Shown here one piece after another: positions 24,484-32,849 of a DNA stretch of 64,000 bases (positions are counted from its first letter, which is position 1; every line of letters begins with the position of its first letter). A program made the translations under genes and the position numbers. The DNA comes from Rhodospirillales bacterium. GTDB taxonomy: Bacteria; Pseudomonadota; Alphaproteobacteria; Reyranellales; Reyranellaceae. The stretch covers positions 26,083 to 90,082 of the forward strand of contig CANIEC010000002.1 in NCBI GenBank assembly GCA_947466085.1, written 5' to 3'. Below the pieces are notes generated by a model. It worked only from the letters and a program-made list of their open reading frames with translations. It made no database searches and was not told the origin of the DNA.

Positions 24484-24950
24484 CGTCCGACCCCCACCGG
24501 TCCGGCTATATTGCTTAAGAGAAGGGCAGCGATCACCGCAATGGACAGTGGTCGCCGAAGACGCGGATACCAGGACGGCATCTCGCCGGCGCGCGTTGCA
24601 CGAATGTCGACGTAGAGAATGGCCACAAACCCGGCCGCCAGAACCAGCAAACCGACCCTGAGTGGCAAGAGCAACCCGGCCCAGGCGACGAGGGATGGCG
24701 CCACGCTCACCGCCAGACGTCGCGGCAACGCTCCGTTCCCGGGATCGCTGGCGATGGCCACTCCCCAGTGAATGCCACCGAGGAAGGATAGGATCACCGC
24801 GCCATAGGTCATGAGTGCGGCCAACGCCCAGCCGCCATACTGTTCGCCGAGGAGGGCAGCCGAGAGGGCGGAACCGCCGAAAGGCAGAAGCCCGAACACG
24901 CCAAACCAGAGCGCGGATTCCGGAACCGCGATAGAGTTTCCGGGACTCAT
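24480..24950 (-). CDS. DUF3429 membrane protein
   Basis: The 156-residue protein has five hydrophobic segments and the family sequence [21 protein letters not shown] 24950 is used, although no strong ribosome-binding site is seen; GTG near 24965 is an alternative. It overlaps folE by 4 nt. Confidence 0.8.
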   Translation of the reverse strand: MSPGNSIAVPESALWFGVFGLLPFGGSALSAALLGEQYGGWALAALMTYGAVILSFLGGIHWGVAIASDPGNGALPRRLAVSVAPSLVAWAGLLLPLRVGLLVLAAGFVAILYVDIRATRAGEMPSWYPRLRRPLSIAVIAALLLSNIAGPVGVGR

Positions 24951-25129
24951 TGTCGATTTTTTCACGTAAGCCTTACGGCGCAACGACAGCACCGGATGAG
25001 GCGCGCTTCCGGCTTTCTGTGGATGCGACCAAACGCCCAGCCCGGGAGACGCTGGCGGTTCACATACTTGAGCGTCGGACTGCGTCGGGCGAGCCTTAGT
25101 TTGGTCGTCTCGCGACGCACCGCAGGTTT

Positions 25130-25378
25130 GGGAGCTGGCGTGCTCTCAAGGCCGAACACATGGCGCAGCCCTTCGCCGTAAATGCCATCGGCCCGGGGCC
25201 TCTGATGAAGCGTCTCCCGTCGCTGCTGTCGCGGCCTGGAATGTCCGTGTTCGCCGCGTTGTCGGCGAGGGGCGGCAGCATCGGCGATTGCCGCTCGGGT
25301 GGCTGGTGCAGCTACCGGGCATCCAAGGCCACCCTCAACCAGCCGGTCCGGATGGCCGCGTTGGAACTCGTGGGATAG
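25130..25378 (+). pseudogene. Remnant of a C-factor-like short-chain dehydrogenase
   Basis: The frame reads FAVNAIGPGPLMKR, SVFAALSARGGSIGD, then SYRASKATLNQPVRMAALEL, the central and catalytic (YRASK) part of C-factor-type SDRs. The Rossmann N terminus is absent and a stop at 25376 removes the C terminus. The rest of 24951-25549 has no gene apart from the hairpin at 25507. Confidence 0.65.
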
Positions 25379-25506
25379 CCGCGCGCTCGAAGACTCGAGA
25401 TTCTCGTCCTGCCCGAAGAATTGCCCATTCTCGATTGCCTCCAGCTCCGATCTTCATACCCTCTGTGACGAACTCGCGGCCGCCCTTGACGCTCCGCCGA
25501 CGGGCA

Positions 25507-25532
25507 ACCACGTTGGCGGAGCCCAACGTGGT
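25507..25532 (+). repeat. Perfect 10-bp inverted repeat before the DUF2076 gene
   Basis: ACCACGTTGG and CCAACGTGGT flank a 6-nt loop. The ribosome-binding site GGGAG follows about 7 nt later, then ATG at 25550. It is either an operator or a leader hairpin. Confidence 0.5.
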
Positions 25533-25549
25533 AGGGCGGGAGACTGGTC

Positions 25550-26218
25550 ATGCAACAGCAGGAACGCGATCTGATCTCGGGTCTGTTCGATCGGCTGAAG
25601 CCGTTCGAGTTACAGTCGCGTGACGGCGAAGCCGAGTCGTTCATCAAGGGACTCGCGGCGCAACAGCCGGCCGCGACGTACCTTCTGGTTCAGACGGTTC
25701 TCGTTCAGGAGCAGGCGCTGAAGGCCGCGCAGGAGCGCATTGCCGAGTTGGAAGCAAAGGCGGGGACCGCCCAGCCGGCGGCTGCCGGGTTCCTGGGCAG
25801 CGCGCCCCAGATCGGACCGTGGGGCGCGGCCGCCGCCAGCGCTGCGCCGCGCACGTCGGTGCCGTCGACGTCACCGACCACACGCTCGCCGTTGCAGGCT
25901 GCCCTTGCGCCGCAGCAGCCGCCACAGCAGCAGCAGCCGGCGGGCGGGAGTTTCCTGCGGACGGCGATGGCCACCGCTGCTGGCGTGGCTGGCGGGGCGC
26001 TGCTGTTCGAAGGCATTCGCGGCCTGATGGGCAGCAACCCGTTCGGCCAGCAGCAGCAGGCCGCAATGGGCGGCACCACGCCGCCGGAACTGCGGCCGCC
26101 GGAGTCCTCGACCCAGCAGCAACAGGCCCTTGCCGACGACCAGGCGGGGGCGGGGGACTACGATACCGCTGCGCTCGACGATGGCGGCGTCGGCGGCGAC
26201 GACGACAGCTGGGCCTGA
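25550..26218 (+). CDS. DUF2076 protein with Gln/Pro-rich middle
   Basis: The 222-residue protein starts with the DUF2076 pattern MQQQERDLISGLFDRLKPFE and a predicted coiled coil (about 50-72). A low-complexity PQQPPQQQQP section, a short hydrophobic Gly/Ala stretch (TAAGVAGGALLFEGIRGLMG) and an acidic tail (GGVGGDDDSW) follow. DUF2076 proteins are usually envelope-associated and of unknown function. GGGAG precedes the start, and a perfect inverted repeat lies just upstream. Confidence 0.85.
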   Translation: MQQQERDLISGLFDRLKPFELQSRDGEAESFIKGLAAQQPAATYLLVQTVLVQEQALKAAQERIAELEAKAGTAQPAAAGFLGSAPQIGPWGAAAASAAPRTSVPSTSPTTRSPLQAALAPQQPPQQQQPAGGSFLRTAMATAAGVAGGALLFEGIRGLMGSNPFGQQQQAAMGGTTPPELRPPESSTQQQQALADDQAGAGDYDTAALDDGGVGGDDDSWA

Positions 26219-26263
26219 AGCCCGGCGGACCTATCTCATATCGATGAACGGGGGACCTGGGAG

Positions 26264-26890
26264 ATGATCGAGCTTCACACGTGGGGCACGCCGAACGGCC
26301 GCAAGATTTCCATCATGCTCGAAGAGTGCGAACTGCCGTACAGCGTGCACAAGATCGACATCTCCAAGGGCGAACAGCACAAGCCCGAGTTCCTGCGCAT
26401 CAGCCCGAACAACCGCATTCCCGCGATCGTGGATCCCGACGGTCCGGGAGGCAAGCCGTACAGCCTGTTCGAGTCGGGTGCGATCCTGATCTACCTCGCC
26501 GACAAGACGAAGAAGTTCCTGCCGGCCGACGGCACCAGGCGCTACGATTCGATCCAGTGGCTGATGTGGCAGATGGGCGGCTTCGGCCCGATGCTCGGCC
26601 AGGCCCATCACTTCCTGCGGGCTGCCCCGACCAAGATCGAGTACGGCATGAAGCGCTACGTCGACGAGGCCAAGCGGCTCTATGGCGTGCTCGACAAGCA
26701 GCTTGCCGGCAACGCCTTCGTGGCGGGTGAGGATTACACGATTGCCGACATGTCGATCTTCCCGTGGGCGGCGCGTCACGAGTGGCACACCGTGAACCTT
26801 TCCGATTATCCGAACGTGAAACGCTGGTACGACATCGTGAACGCCCGTCCCGCCGTTACAAAGGGCATGGCCGTTCCGTATCTCAACTAG
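26264..26890 (+). CDS. Glutathione S-transferase (YfcG/Ure2-like)
   Basis: The 208-residue protein has the thioredoxin-fold N domain with TPNGRKISIMLEE, the cis-Pro segment NNRIPAIVDPDG and the glutathione-binding FESGAILIYLADK. The helical C domain follows, with AGEDYTIADMSIFPW. The TPNGRK start is typical of Nu-class (YfcG/YghU) disulfide-bond reductases. Confidence 0.92.
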   Translation: MIELHTWGTPNGRKISIMLEECELPYSVHKIDISKGEQHKPEFLRISPNNRIPAIVDPDGPGGKPYSLFESGAILIYLADKTKKFLPADGTRRYDSIQWLMWQMGGFGPMLGQAHHFLRAAPTKIEYGMKRYVDEAKRLYGVLDKQLAGNAFVAGEDYTIADMSIFPWAARHEWHTVNLSDYPNVKRWYDIVNARPAVTKGMAVPYLN

Positions 26891-26891
26891 G

Positions 26892-27314
26892 ATGCCGGCC
26901 GGATCCTGGCGCGGGGTGTTGGGGGCGTCCTTGCTCTGCCCGTTGCTCTTCGCCTGCGCGCAGCCGGGGCCGTCCGCGGTCTGCGCAGTGCCCCTCAAGC
27001 CGGCCGTCGAGGTGAATCTCTACTTCGGCCGGGACAAGCCGGCGGGCGGCGAGGTGAGCGATGCGGAATGGGCATCGTTCCTGGCCGACACCGTGACGCC
27101 GCAGTTTCCGGCCGGTCTCACGGTGATCGACGCGCGCGGCCAGCATCGCGATCCGGCGGGAGTTATCGGAGCCGAGCGCACGAAGCTCGTGGTGGTCGTC
27201 GTATTCGATGCGCCCGCGCATCGGCCGAAGGTCGCCTCGATCGTCGACACCTACGCGAAGCGCTTCGGTCAGCACGAGGTGTTCCGGGTCGAGCAGCCGG
27301 TCTGCGCCGGCTGA
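26892..27314 (+). CDS. DUF3574 lipoprotein
   Basis: The 140-residue protein starts one base after the GST stop. It has a lipobox-like LLFACAQ at the end of its signal peptide and the DUF3574 sequence VNLYFGRDKPAGGEVSDAEW, ending KRFGQHEVFRVEQPVCAG. It is probably cotranscribed with the GST. Function unknown. Confidence 0.82.
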   Translation: MPAGSWRGVLGASLLCPLLFACAQPGPSAVCAVPLKPAVEVNLYFGRDKPAGGEVSDAEWASFLADTVTPQFPAGLTVIDARGQHRDPAGVIGAERTKLVVVVVFDAPAHRPKVASIVDTYAKRFGQHEVFRVEQPVCAG

Positions 27315-27372
27315 CGGGTTTGCCGAATCACGCTAGGTTTTCAACGTAGTATCTCTTCAGGAGAGTCAGCCC

Positions 27373-27891
27373 ATGAGCAAGGACGCCAAGGAACGCAAGA
27401 AGGCCGCGCTCGCCACCCCGACCGACCTCGGCGAGAACGCCACCAGGGATCTGAGCGGTGGGCTCAATATCCTCCTGGCCGACGTGGCCGCGCTCTACTG
27501 GAAGACCAAGAACTTCCACTGGCACATGTCGGGCCCGAACTTCCGCGACTACCACCTGCTGCTCGACGAGCAGGCGACCGAGATCGACGCCATGACGGAT
27601 GTGATCGCCGAGCGCGTGCGCAAGCTCGGCGGCACGACGCTGCGGTCAATCGGCCATATCTCCCGGCTGCAGCGCGTGCTCGACAACGATGCCGACTATG
27701 TGACGCCGCTCGACATGCTCGCGGAGCTGCGCGATGACAACAAGCAACTCTGCGTGCACATGCGCACGCTCCACGAGCTGTGCGACGAGCATGGCGACAT
27801 TGCCACGGCCAGCCTGATCGAGAACTGGATCGACGAGGCCGAGAAGCGCGTCTGGTTCCTGTTCGAGACGACGCGCCGCACCGAAGGCTAG
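27373..27891 (+). CDS. dps: Dps-family ferritin-like protein
   Basis: The 172-residue protein has the Dps ferroxidase-site signature KNFHWHMSGPNFRDYHLLLDEQATEID, with His and Asp/Glu ligands shared between subunits, and a lysine-rich N terminus (SKDAKERKKAA) suited to DNA binding. Dps dodecamers store iron and protect DNA from oxidation. AGGAGAG lies upstream of the ATG. Confidence 0.93.
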   Translation: MSKDAKERKKAALATPTDLGENATRDLSGGLNILLADVAALYWKTKNFHWHMSGPNFRDYHLLLDEQATEIDAMTDVIAERVRKLGGTTLRSIGHISRLQRVLDNDADYVTPLDMLAELRDDNKQLCVHMRTLHELCDEHGDIATASLIENWIDEAEKRVWFLFETTRRTEG

Positions 27892-27899
27892 ATCAGATT

Positions 27900-27950
27900 C
27901 TTCCCCTTTGCGGATTCAGCAAAGGGGAAGTGCCCTCGTCTGACGAGGGC
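27900..27950. terminator. Two hairpins between convergent dps and argE
   Basis: CTTCCCCTTTG / CAAAGGGGAAG (11-bp stem, 9-nt loop) is followed by GCCCTCGTC-T-GACGAGGGC. No long T-run follows either. Position between convergent genes suggests two-way termination. Confidence 0.6.
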
Positions 27951-27967
27951 GATGGGGTCATGCCACC

Positions 27968-29128
27968 CTATTGCCGCTCGGCCCAGCCGATCATCCTCCC
28001 GATGAACGCGTCGCAGGCGTCCATCTGCGACTTCGCGACGAATTCGTTGGGCTGGTGGGCCTGCGAGATGTCGCCCGGTCCGCAGATCACGGTCGGGATG
28101 CCGTGGCTGCGGAAGATGCCGGCCTCGGTGCCATAGGGCACGGCATAGGTGCGGTTGCCGCCAGTCCATTGCAGGGCAAGCTTCGCGGCTTCCTCGTTCT
28201 CCTGCGGCATCAGCCCTGGCACGAAGGAGCGGCGTTTCAGCTGGATGTCGGCGTCGGGATGCTTGGCCTTCATCTTCGGAAGCAGCAGTTCGGCGACATA
28301 GGCTTCGGCGCGGCGCTGGACCTCCCACGGATCGTCGCCGGGCAGGGTGCGGTAGCCCCAGTTGAGGGTGCACTCGCGCGCCAGGATGTTGCCCGCCGTG
28401 CCGCCGGTCACGATGCCGACATTGATTGTTGTATGGCCGGGCACGGTGTCGATGTCGGTCCGCTTGCGCCCGGCCAGCTCGACCTGCAGCTCGTTCAGCC
28501 AGTGGATGAAGTCGCCGGCGAAATGGATGGCGCTGACGCCGAGATGCGTCATGGAGGAGTGGGCCTCGACGCCGGTGAAGGTGGCGATGATGCCACCTCC
28601 GGCATTCTGGGCGTTGACCACGCCCATCATGGTCGGTTCGCCCACGATCACAGCCTGCGGGCGCGGCACGTTGCCGACCAGCTTCTCGACCAGCGAATGC
28701 GCGCCGAGGCAGCCGATCTCTTCGTCGTAGCTGAAGGCGAAATGCATTGGCACCTTGAGCTTCGCCTTCTTGAGGGCCGGCACGTGGGCAAGGCAGGCGG
28801 CGATGAAGCCTTTCATGTCGCAGGTGCCGCGGCCGTAGAGATTGCCGTCTGGCTTCTCGGTCAGCGTCCACGGGTCGGTGTCCCACGGCTGGCCGTCGAC
28901 CGGCACGACGTCGGTGTGGCCCGACAGGACGATGCCGCCCTCGGCCTCGGGACCGACCGAGGCGAACAGGTTGGCCTTGGTGCCTTCCTCGTTGGGGACC
29001 AGCGTGCTGCGGATGCCGTGATCGTCCAGGTAGCCCTGGATGTACTTGATCAGATCGAGGTTGGAGTTGCGCGAGGTGGTGTCGAACGCCACCAGGCGCT
29101 GGAGCATGTCGATTGAACTGGATGTCAT
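27968..29128 (-). CDS. argE: Acetylornithine deacetylase
   Basis: The 386-residue M20 metallopeptidase-family protein has the metal-site motifs VLSGHTDVVPVDG, YGRGTCDMKGF and FSYDEEIGCLGA, and ends with CGPGDISQAHQPNEFV, typical of ArgE. It removes the acetyl group from N2-acetylornithine in arginine synthesis. ATG 29128 is preferred over an upstream TTG. Confidence 0.92.
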   Translation of the reverse strand: MTSSSIDMLQRLVAFDTTSRNSNLDLIKYIQGYLDDHGIRSTLVPNEEGTKANLFASVGPEAEGGIVLSGHTDVVPVDGQPWDTDPWTLTEKPDGNLYGRGTCDMKGFIAACLAHVPALKKAKLKVPMHFAFSYDEEIGCLGAHSLVEKLVGNVPRPQAVIVGEPTMMGVVNAQNAGGGIIATFTGVEAHSSMTHLGVSAIHFAGDFIHWLNELQVELAGRKRTDIDTVPGHTTINVGIVTGGTAGNILARECTLNWGYRTLPGDDPWEVQRRAEAYVAELLLPKMKAKHPDADIQLKRRSFVPGLMPQENEEAAKLALQWTGGNRTYAVPYGTEAGIFRSHGIPTVICGPGDISQAHQPNEFVAKSQMDACDAFIGRMIGWAERQ

Positions 29129-29277
29129 GGAAGCAGCGTCGCATGCTTCAGGCGGTCCCGCCAAGAGCCTGTAAATACTCGCAAAATTGCGACATCGTTT
29201 GACACTCCGGGCCCCCGCCGCTAGAACCGCCCGGCATCCGTCGTGAGTTATGGTCGCCGGGGTCTTGAACGGGCTGC

Positions 29278-29370
29278 GGAGGGGTGGCCGAGTGGCCGAA
29301 GGCGGCGGTTTGCTAAACCGTTAATGGGGGTAAACCCCATTCGTGGGTTCGAATCCCATCCCCTCCGCCA
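29278..29370 (+). tRNA. tRNA-Ser (anticodon GCU)
   Basis: The 93-nt gene has acceptor stem GGAGGGG/CCCCTCC, D-arm, anticodon loop TTTGCTAAA, a long variable arm (ATGGGGGTAAACCCCAT) typical of tRNA-Ser, T-loop GTTCGAATC and an encoded CCA end. Confidence 0.97.
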
Positions 29371-29557
29371 TTACTTAGAAGCCCAATAAAATGGGCGTTT
29401 CGCGCGTATGTTCCACACAGGCAGAGCCGTCGCGCATTAGGGCTACGCCGCCGATGTTTCGACTGCGGCGGCTATTGTTCCATGCAGCAATAGCGGCTGG
29501 CGTCTCCCAGTTCTTGGTCAGTTCTTCGGGCGGCAAACATTCGAGGGGGCCATCAAC

Positions 29558-30622
29558 TTGTCGGACTTGACGAAGAAGTCTACTGGCCAAAAGGCAGCCG
29601 AGGCCGAGGTCAAGGAATTCCGGGACCATCTAGGGCCGTTTGTCGTAGCCGCCGAGACCACTCGCATGGCCATGGTGTTCACGGATGCCACGGATCCCGA
29701 AAATCCGATCATTTTTGCCAACGATGCCTTCCTCGCCTTGAGTGGATACGAGCGCCGAGAGGTTCTGGGAAAGAACTTCAATTTCCTTCTGGCCCATGCA
29801 GTGGATGCGGAGGGGCAGGCCGCCATCGACGCGGAATTCTCGGGCAAGTCGGAATGCGGTTGCGAACTGCAGTACCGCCGAAAAGATGGCGGCGTCTTCT
29901 GGGTCGGGCTGTTCGTCAGCCCTGTCCGCAACGAACAGGGCAAGATCGTCCAGTATTTTGTGTCTTTCGTCGACCTTTCCATTCTGAAGGCCCAGCAGGC
30001 GCAATCCCTGGCACTGATCGATGAGCTGAACCATCGGGTGAAAAACACGCTCGCGGTCGTGCAGTCGATCGTCTGGCAGGCGCTACGGTCGACCCCGGAT
30101 CCCAAGGTCGCTCGGGAGGCGATCGAGTCCCGGCTCTTTGCGCTTTCGCGGTCACACGATCTCCTGACGCGCGAAAACTGGAAAGGAGCCGGGCTGCGGC
30201 AGGTGATCAGCGAGGCGCTGCAGCCCTTCACAGATGCCGACCCGGATCGCATCGGGCTCATAGGCGCAGATGTGCGCCTGCCGCCCAAGACAGCCTTGGC
30301 GCTATCCGTCGTCTTCAATGAACTCGGGACAAACGCGCTCAAATATGGCGCGTTGTCGACGGCGGAAGGAAAAGTCCGGATTGACTGGAAGACACGCTCC
30401 GCACCGGCCGGCAAGCGCCTCGTCCTGAACTGGCGGGAGACAGGGGGCCCCTTGGTGAAGCCTCCATCGCACAAGGGCTTCGGCTCGAATGCGATCGAGC
30501 GAGGACTGACCCATGAGTTGGGTGCTGATGTAAGGCTCGACTACAGGCCCGAGGGAGCTGTCTGCACCATCGACATCCCCGCGCCGGACAGTGGCGCCCT
30601 GGACGGTGGCTCCATTGGATAA
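29558..30622 (+). CDS. HWE-family sensor histidine kinase with a LOV-like PAS domain lacking the photoactive Cys
   Basis: The 354-residue soluble protein has a PAS domain (about 35-142) with LOV-like landmarks: NDAFLALSGYERREVLGKN, YRRKDG and SPVRNEQGKIVQYF. The LOV signature (G-R-N-C-R-F-L) here reads GKNFNFL, with Phe74 where the flavin-reactive Cys should be, so canonical photochemistry is not possible. The kinase part has His159 in LNHRVKNTL, the N box NELGTNALKYG and the HWE-type WRE in LNWRETGG. It starts with TTG after GAGGGGG. Its 3' end overlaps a response regulator gene, the likely partner. Confidence 0.85.
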   Translation: MSDLTKKSTGQKAAEAEVKEFRDHLGPFVVAAETTRMAMVFTDATDPENPIIFANDAFLALSGYERREVLGKNFNFLLAHAVDAEGQAAIDAEFSGKSECGCELQYRRKDGGVFWVGLFVSPVRNEQGKIVQYFVSFVDLSILKAQQAQSLALIDELNHRVKNTLAVVQSIVWQALRSTPDPKVAREAIESRLFALSRSHDLLTRENWKGAGLRQVISEALQPFTDADPDRIGLIGADVRLPPKTALALSVVFNELGTNALKYGALSTAEGKVRIDWKTRSAPAGKRLVLNWRETGGPLVKPPSHKGFGSNAIERGLTHELGADVRLDYRPEGAVCTIDIPAPDSGALDGGSIG

Positions 30623-30992
30623 GCTGCTTTCAGGCCTCCGGGTCCTGGTCGTCGAGGACGAGCACCTCATTCTCATGATGATTGAAGGCTGGCTATCGGA
30701 CCTCGGCTGCAGCGCGGTGACGAGCGCCCCGAGCGTCGACAAGGCTCTGGGTCTCCTCGCCGGGCAGCAGTTCGACGTCGCCATGCTCGACATGAACCTC
30801 GGCGGCAGCGACAGCGGCGTGGTTGCGGAAGCCTTGGAACGGCATGGCGTTCCGTTCCTCTATTGTACGGGCAACAGGGCAAGCAAAGAGGCGAAGGGCG
30901 AACTCGCCCACCCGGTGCTCAAAAAGCCCTTCAGTGTTGAGGAACTGGCTGCGGCCCTGTCACGACTGATCAAGGCCGACTATTCGGAGTGA
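30591..30992 (+). CDS. Single-domain response regulator
   Basis: The 133-residue protein is a receiver only: VVEDE acidic pocket, phosphoacceptor Asp67 in AMLDMNLGG, and Lys in LKKPF. There is no output domain, as in many partners of HWE kinases. Several starts are open (GTG 30591, GTG 30606, TTG 30615); all overlap the kinase gene, so translation is coupled. Confidence 0.88.
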   Translation: MAPWTVAPLDKLLSGLRVLVVEDEHLILMMIEGWLSDLGCSAVTSAPSVDKALGLLAGQQFDVAMLDMNLGGSDSGVVAEALERHGVPFLYCTGNRASKEAKGELAHPVLKKPFSVEELAAALSRLIKADYSE

Positions 30993-31067
30993 CGATGTCA
31001 TTGCCGCCGTCAGGCTGGGGCTGACGACGATCGGAGGAGCGGTCTCTGGTGCCGGCGAAGCAGTGTC

Positions 31068-31298
31068 CTATTTCTTCAGGGTGAATCCCCTACCGATCAG
31101 AACGACGCCAAGCACCAAGGCGCTGCCGCTCAGCTGCGGTGGACTGATGTGCGATGTCGTTTCCGTGGTCTGGAGCTTGAGCTCGCCGATCCGGGCCAGC
31201 TCCGTGGTCTCCTGGGTCGTGAAGATCGGGATGGCGAAGCCGATCAATCCGAGGACGACCAGCACAGCGCCCACGGCGACCAACGGAAAACGACTCAT
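31068..31298 (-). CDS. Small two-helix membrane protein (76 aa)
   Basis: Two hydrophobic helices (VGAVLVVLGLIGFAIPIF and SALVLGVVLIGRG) flank a polar loop with TTQETTELARIGELKLQTTE. GGAG lies about 8 nt before the ATG. It may belong to a DUF3185-like group; function unknown. Confidence 0.65.
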   Translation of the reverse strand: MSRFPLVAVGAVLVVLGLIGFAIPIFTTQETTELARIGELKLQTTETTSHISPPQLSGSALVLGVVLIGRGFTLKK

Positions 31299-31526
31299 GC
31301 AATTCTCCGGCTCACATACCGCCCAGATACCTTGTGCTGGGGTCCGGACTCATTTGAGCCATTAGGTGTGGGATCCTGACGGCTACAGTTGGGCGCTGGG
31401 TATGACGGCGGCGCCGCAGGCGGTCGCGCGCGGCGCTGGTCATGGTGACGGCGCTGCGCCGGCGTCCCTGACGGGCCTGGTAGCCCGTGGAACGGCGCGT
31501 ATGCCAGCGGCAGGGGAGCGAGACCA

Positions 31527-31607
31527 ATGGTCAGGCAACAACGCGCGCAGGTCGCGATCATCGGCGCGGGACCGTCGGGCCTGCTGCTGGCCCTGTCCCT
31601 GCCCATA
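31527..31607 (+). pseudogene. Remnant of a pobA-like flavin monooxygenase gene (5' end)
   Basis: The frame reads MVRQQRAQVAIIGAGPSGLL and then LALSLP, matching the first 25 residues of PobA at 52298 (MAHQQRTQVGIIGAGPAGLL...), with clear DNA similarity. It then ends abruptly. Upstream (about 31361-31395) DPDGYSWALG resembles the end of a VOC protein. The rest of 31299-32015 contains only the doubtful small frame at 31652. Confidence 0.7.
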
Positions 31608-31651
31608 CAGCGAACGCCGTTGCCGGGGACAGGACAGGGTAGGGGGCGGCT

Positions 31652-31825
31652 ATGGATTGGGGCGGGGATCTGATGGTCGCGCATCTGAGATCCGACAGCA
31701 TCATCACTTTTCAGAACCATCTTCCCAACCTCGGTGACGGCGCCAAGGTTAATGCCGATACCATCACGGAGGACGTGATTGTTAGCATTCAACATTGGAA
31801 CGGAAGCGGAGAGCGTTGGAACTGA
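31652..31825 (+). CDS. Small open frame of unknown nature (57 aa)
   Basis: It follows a GGGTAGGGGG stretch and encodes an acidic, non-repetitive peptide with SIITFQNHLPNLGDGAKVN and TITEDVIVSIQHWNG. The composition looks protein-like, but no family is recognised. It may be the tail of a lost larger gene. Confidence 0.3.
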   Translation: MDWGGDLMVAHLRSDSIITFQNHLPNLGDGAKVNADTITEDVIVSIQHWNGSGERWN

Positions 31826-32015
31826 GATGGCGCAGCTCCCCAGGTCCGATGCGATCCTTTGCAAATTGCAAATGTGGCAAGGATCGAGGGGCTCCGATTC
31901 GCATTCTGCAAAGACGACGAGCGGAGGAAACGCCCTGAAACCGCGATTCTACGCATGTTCGCCCCGCGGCACGGACAGTGCAAGCCGGTGCCCGAGCCTC
32001 AGGAAGGGACATCGA

Positions 32016-32849
32016 ATGAACATCCGAACGATCGCCACGGCCTTGGTCCTCTCGGTCACGATTCTCGCGTCCGCGCTGCCGGCATGGGCGCAGGCGTTTC
32101 AGGTCGGTGTCCTGCCCAACCTCAGCCCGCGGGTTCTTCTCACCAACTACAGGCCGCTGCGCGACCATCTCTCCGCAGCACTCGGCCTGCCGGTCGAGAT
32201 CGCGACGGCCCCCGATTTCCGTACCTTCCAGGCACGTACCGTGGCCGGCGAATACGATCTCGTGGTGACGGCGGCCAATCTGGGGCGGATCGCCCAGCAG
32301 GACGCGGGATTGACGTTGATCGCGGGCTTCGATCCCCCCATTCCAGCCCTGCTGGTGACGCTCAAGGCAACGCCGGCTCACTCGATCGAGGCTCTGCGCG
32401 GCAAGGCGCTCGCTGTGTCCAACCCGCAGTCGATGCTGGTCCTGATCGGCAAGAACTGGCTGCGACAGCGCGGACTGTCGGCCGGTGCCAACTACGAAAT
32501 GGTTTGGACCCGCAACGAGGACAGTCTCGCCCAGGTGCTGACCTCGGGAAGCGCGCCGCTGGCCATGATGAGTGCCGGCGAACTGCGCGCCATCCGTCCC
32601 GAGATCGCCGAACGTCTGTCGGTCATGGATGAGTTTGCCAAGCTGCCGAACTTCCTGCTGCTCCAGGGGCGCACCATGCCGGCGGAGAGGGCTGCTGCGC
32701 TCAAGGCGGCCCTCATGGCATTCCCCGCAACGGACCTCGGCCGGGAGTTCGCGACCCTGACGGGCGTACGAGCCATCCGACCCGTGCCCGAACGGGATCT
32801 GGAGACGATCGACTCTGTTACGGCGGAAACCCGTGAGCAGCTTCGTTGA
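32016..32849 (+). CDS. PhnD-like periplasmic phosphate/phosphonate-type binding protein
   Basis: The 277-residue protein has a signal peptide (MNIRTIATALVLSVTILASA, cleavage near AWAQA) and a PhnD/PtxB-type fold: VGVLPNLSPRVLLTNYRPLRDHLSAALGLPVEI, then GEYDLVVTAANLGRIAQ. AGGAAGGGAC precedes ATG 32016. Instead of ABC transporter genes it is followed, with a 17-bp overlap, by a membrane-bound hybrid histidine kinase. It therefore probably acts as the ligand-sensing partner of that kinase rather than in uptake. Confidence 0.87.
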   Translation: MNIRTIATALVLSVTILASALPAWAQAFQVGVLPNLSPRVLLTNYRPLRDHLSAALGLPVEIATAPDFRTFQARTVAGEYDLVVTAANLGRIAQQDAGLTLIAGFDPPIPALLVTLKATPAHSIEALRGKALAVSNPQSMLVLIGKNWLRQRGLSAGANYEMVWTRNEDSLAQVLTSGSAPLAMMSAGELRAIRPEIAERLSVMDEFAKLPNFLLLQGRTMPAERAAALKAALMAFPATDLGREFATLTGVRAIRPVPERDLETIDSVTAETREQLR

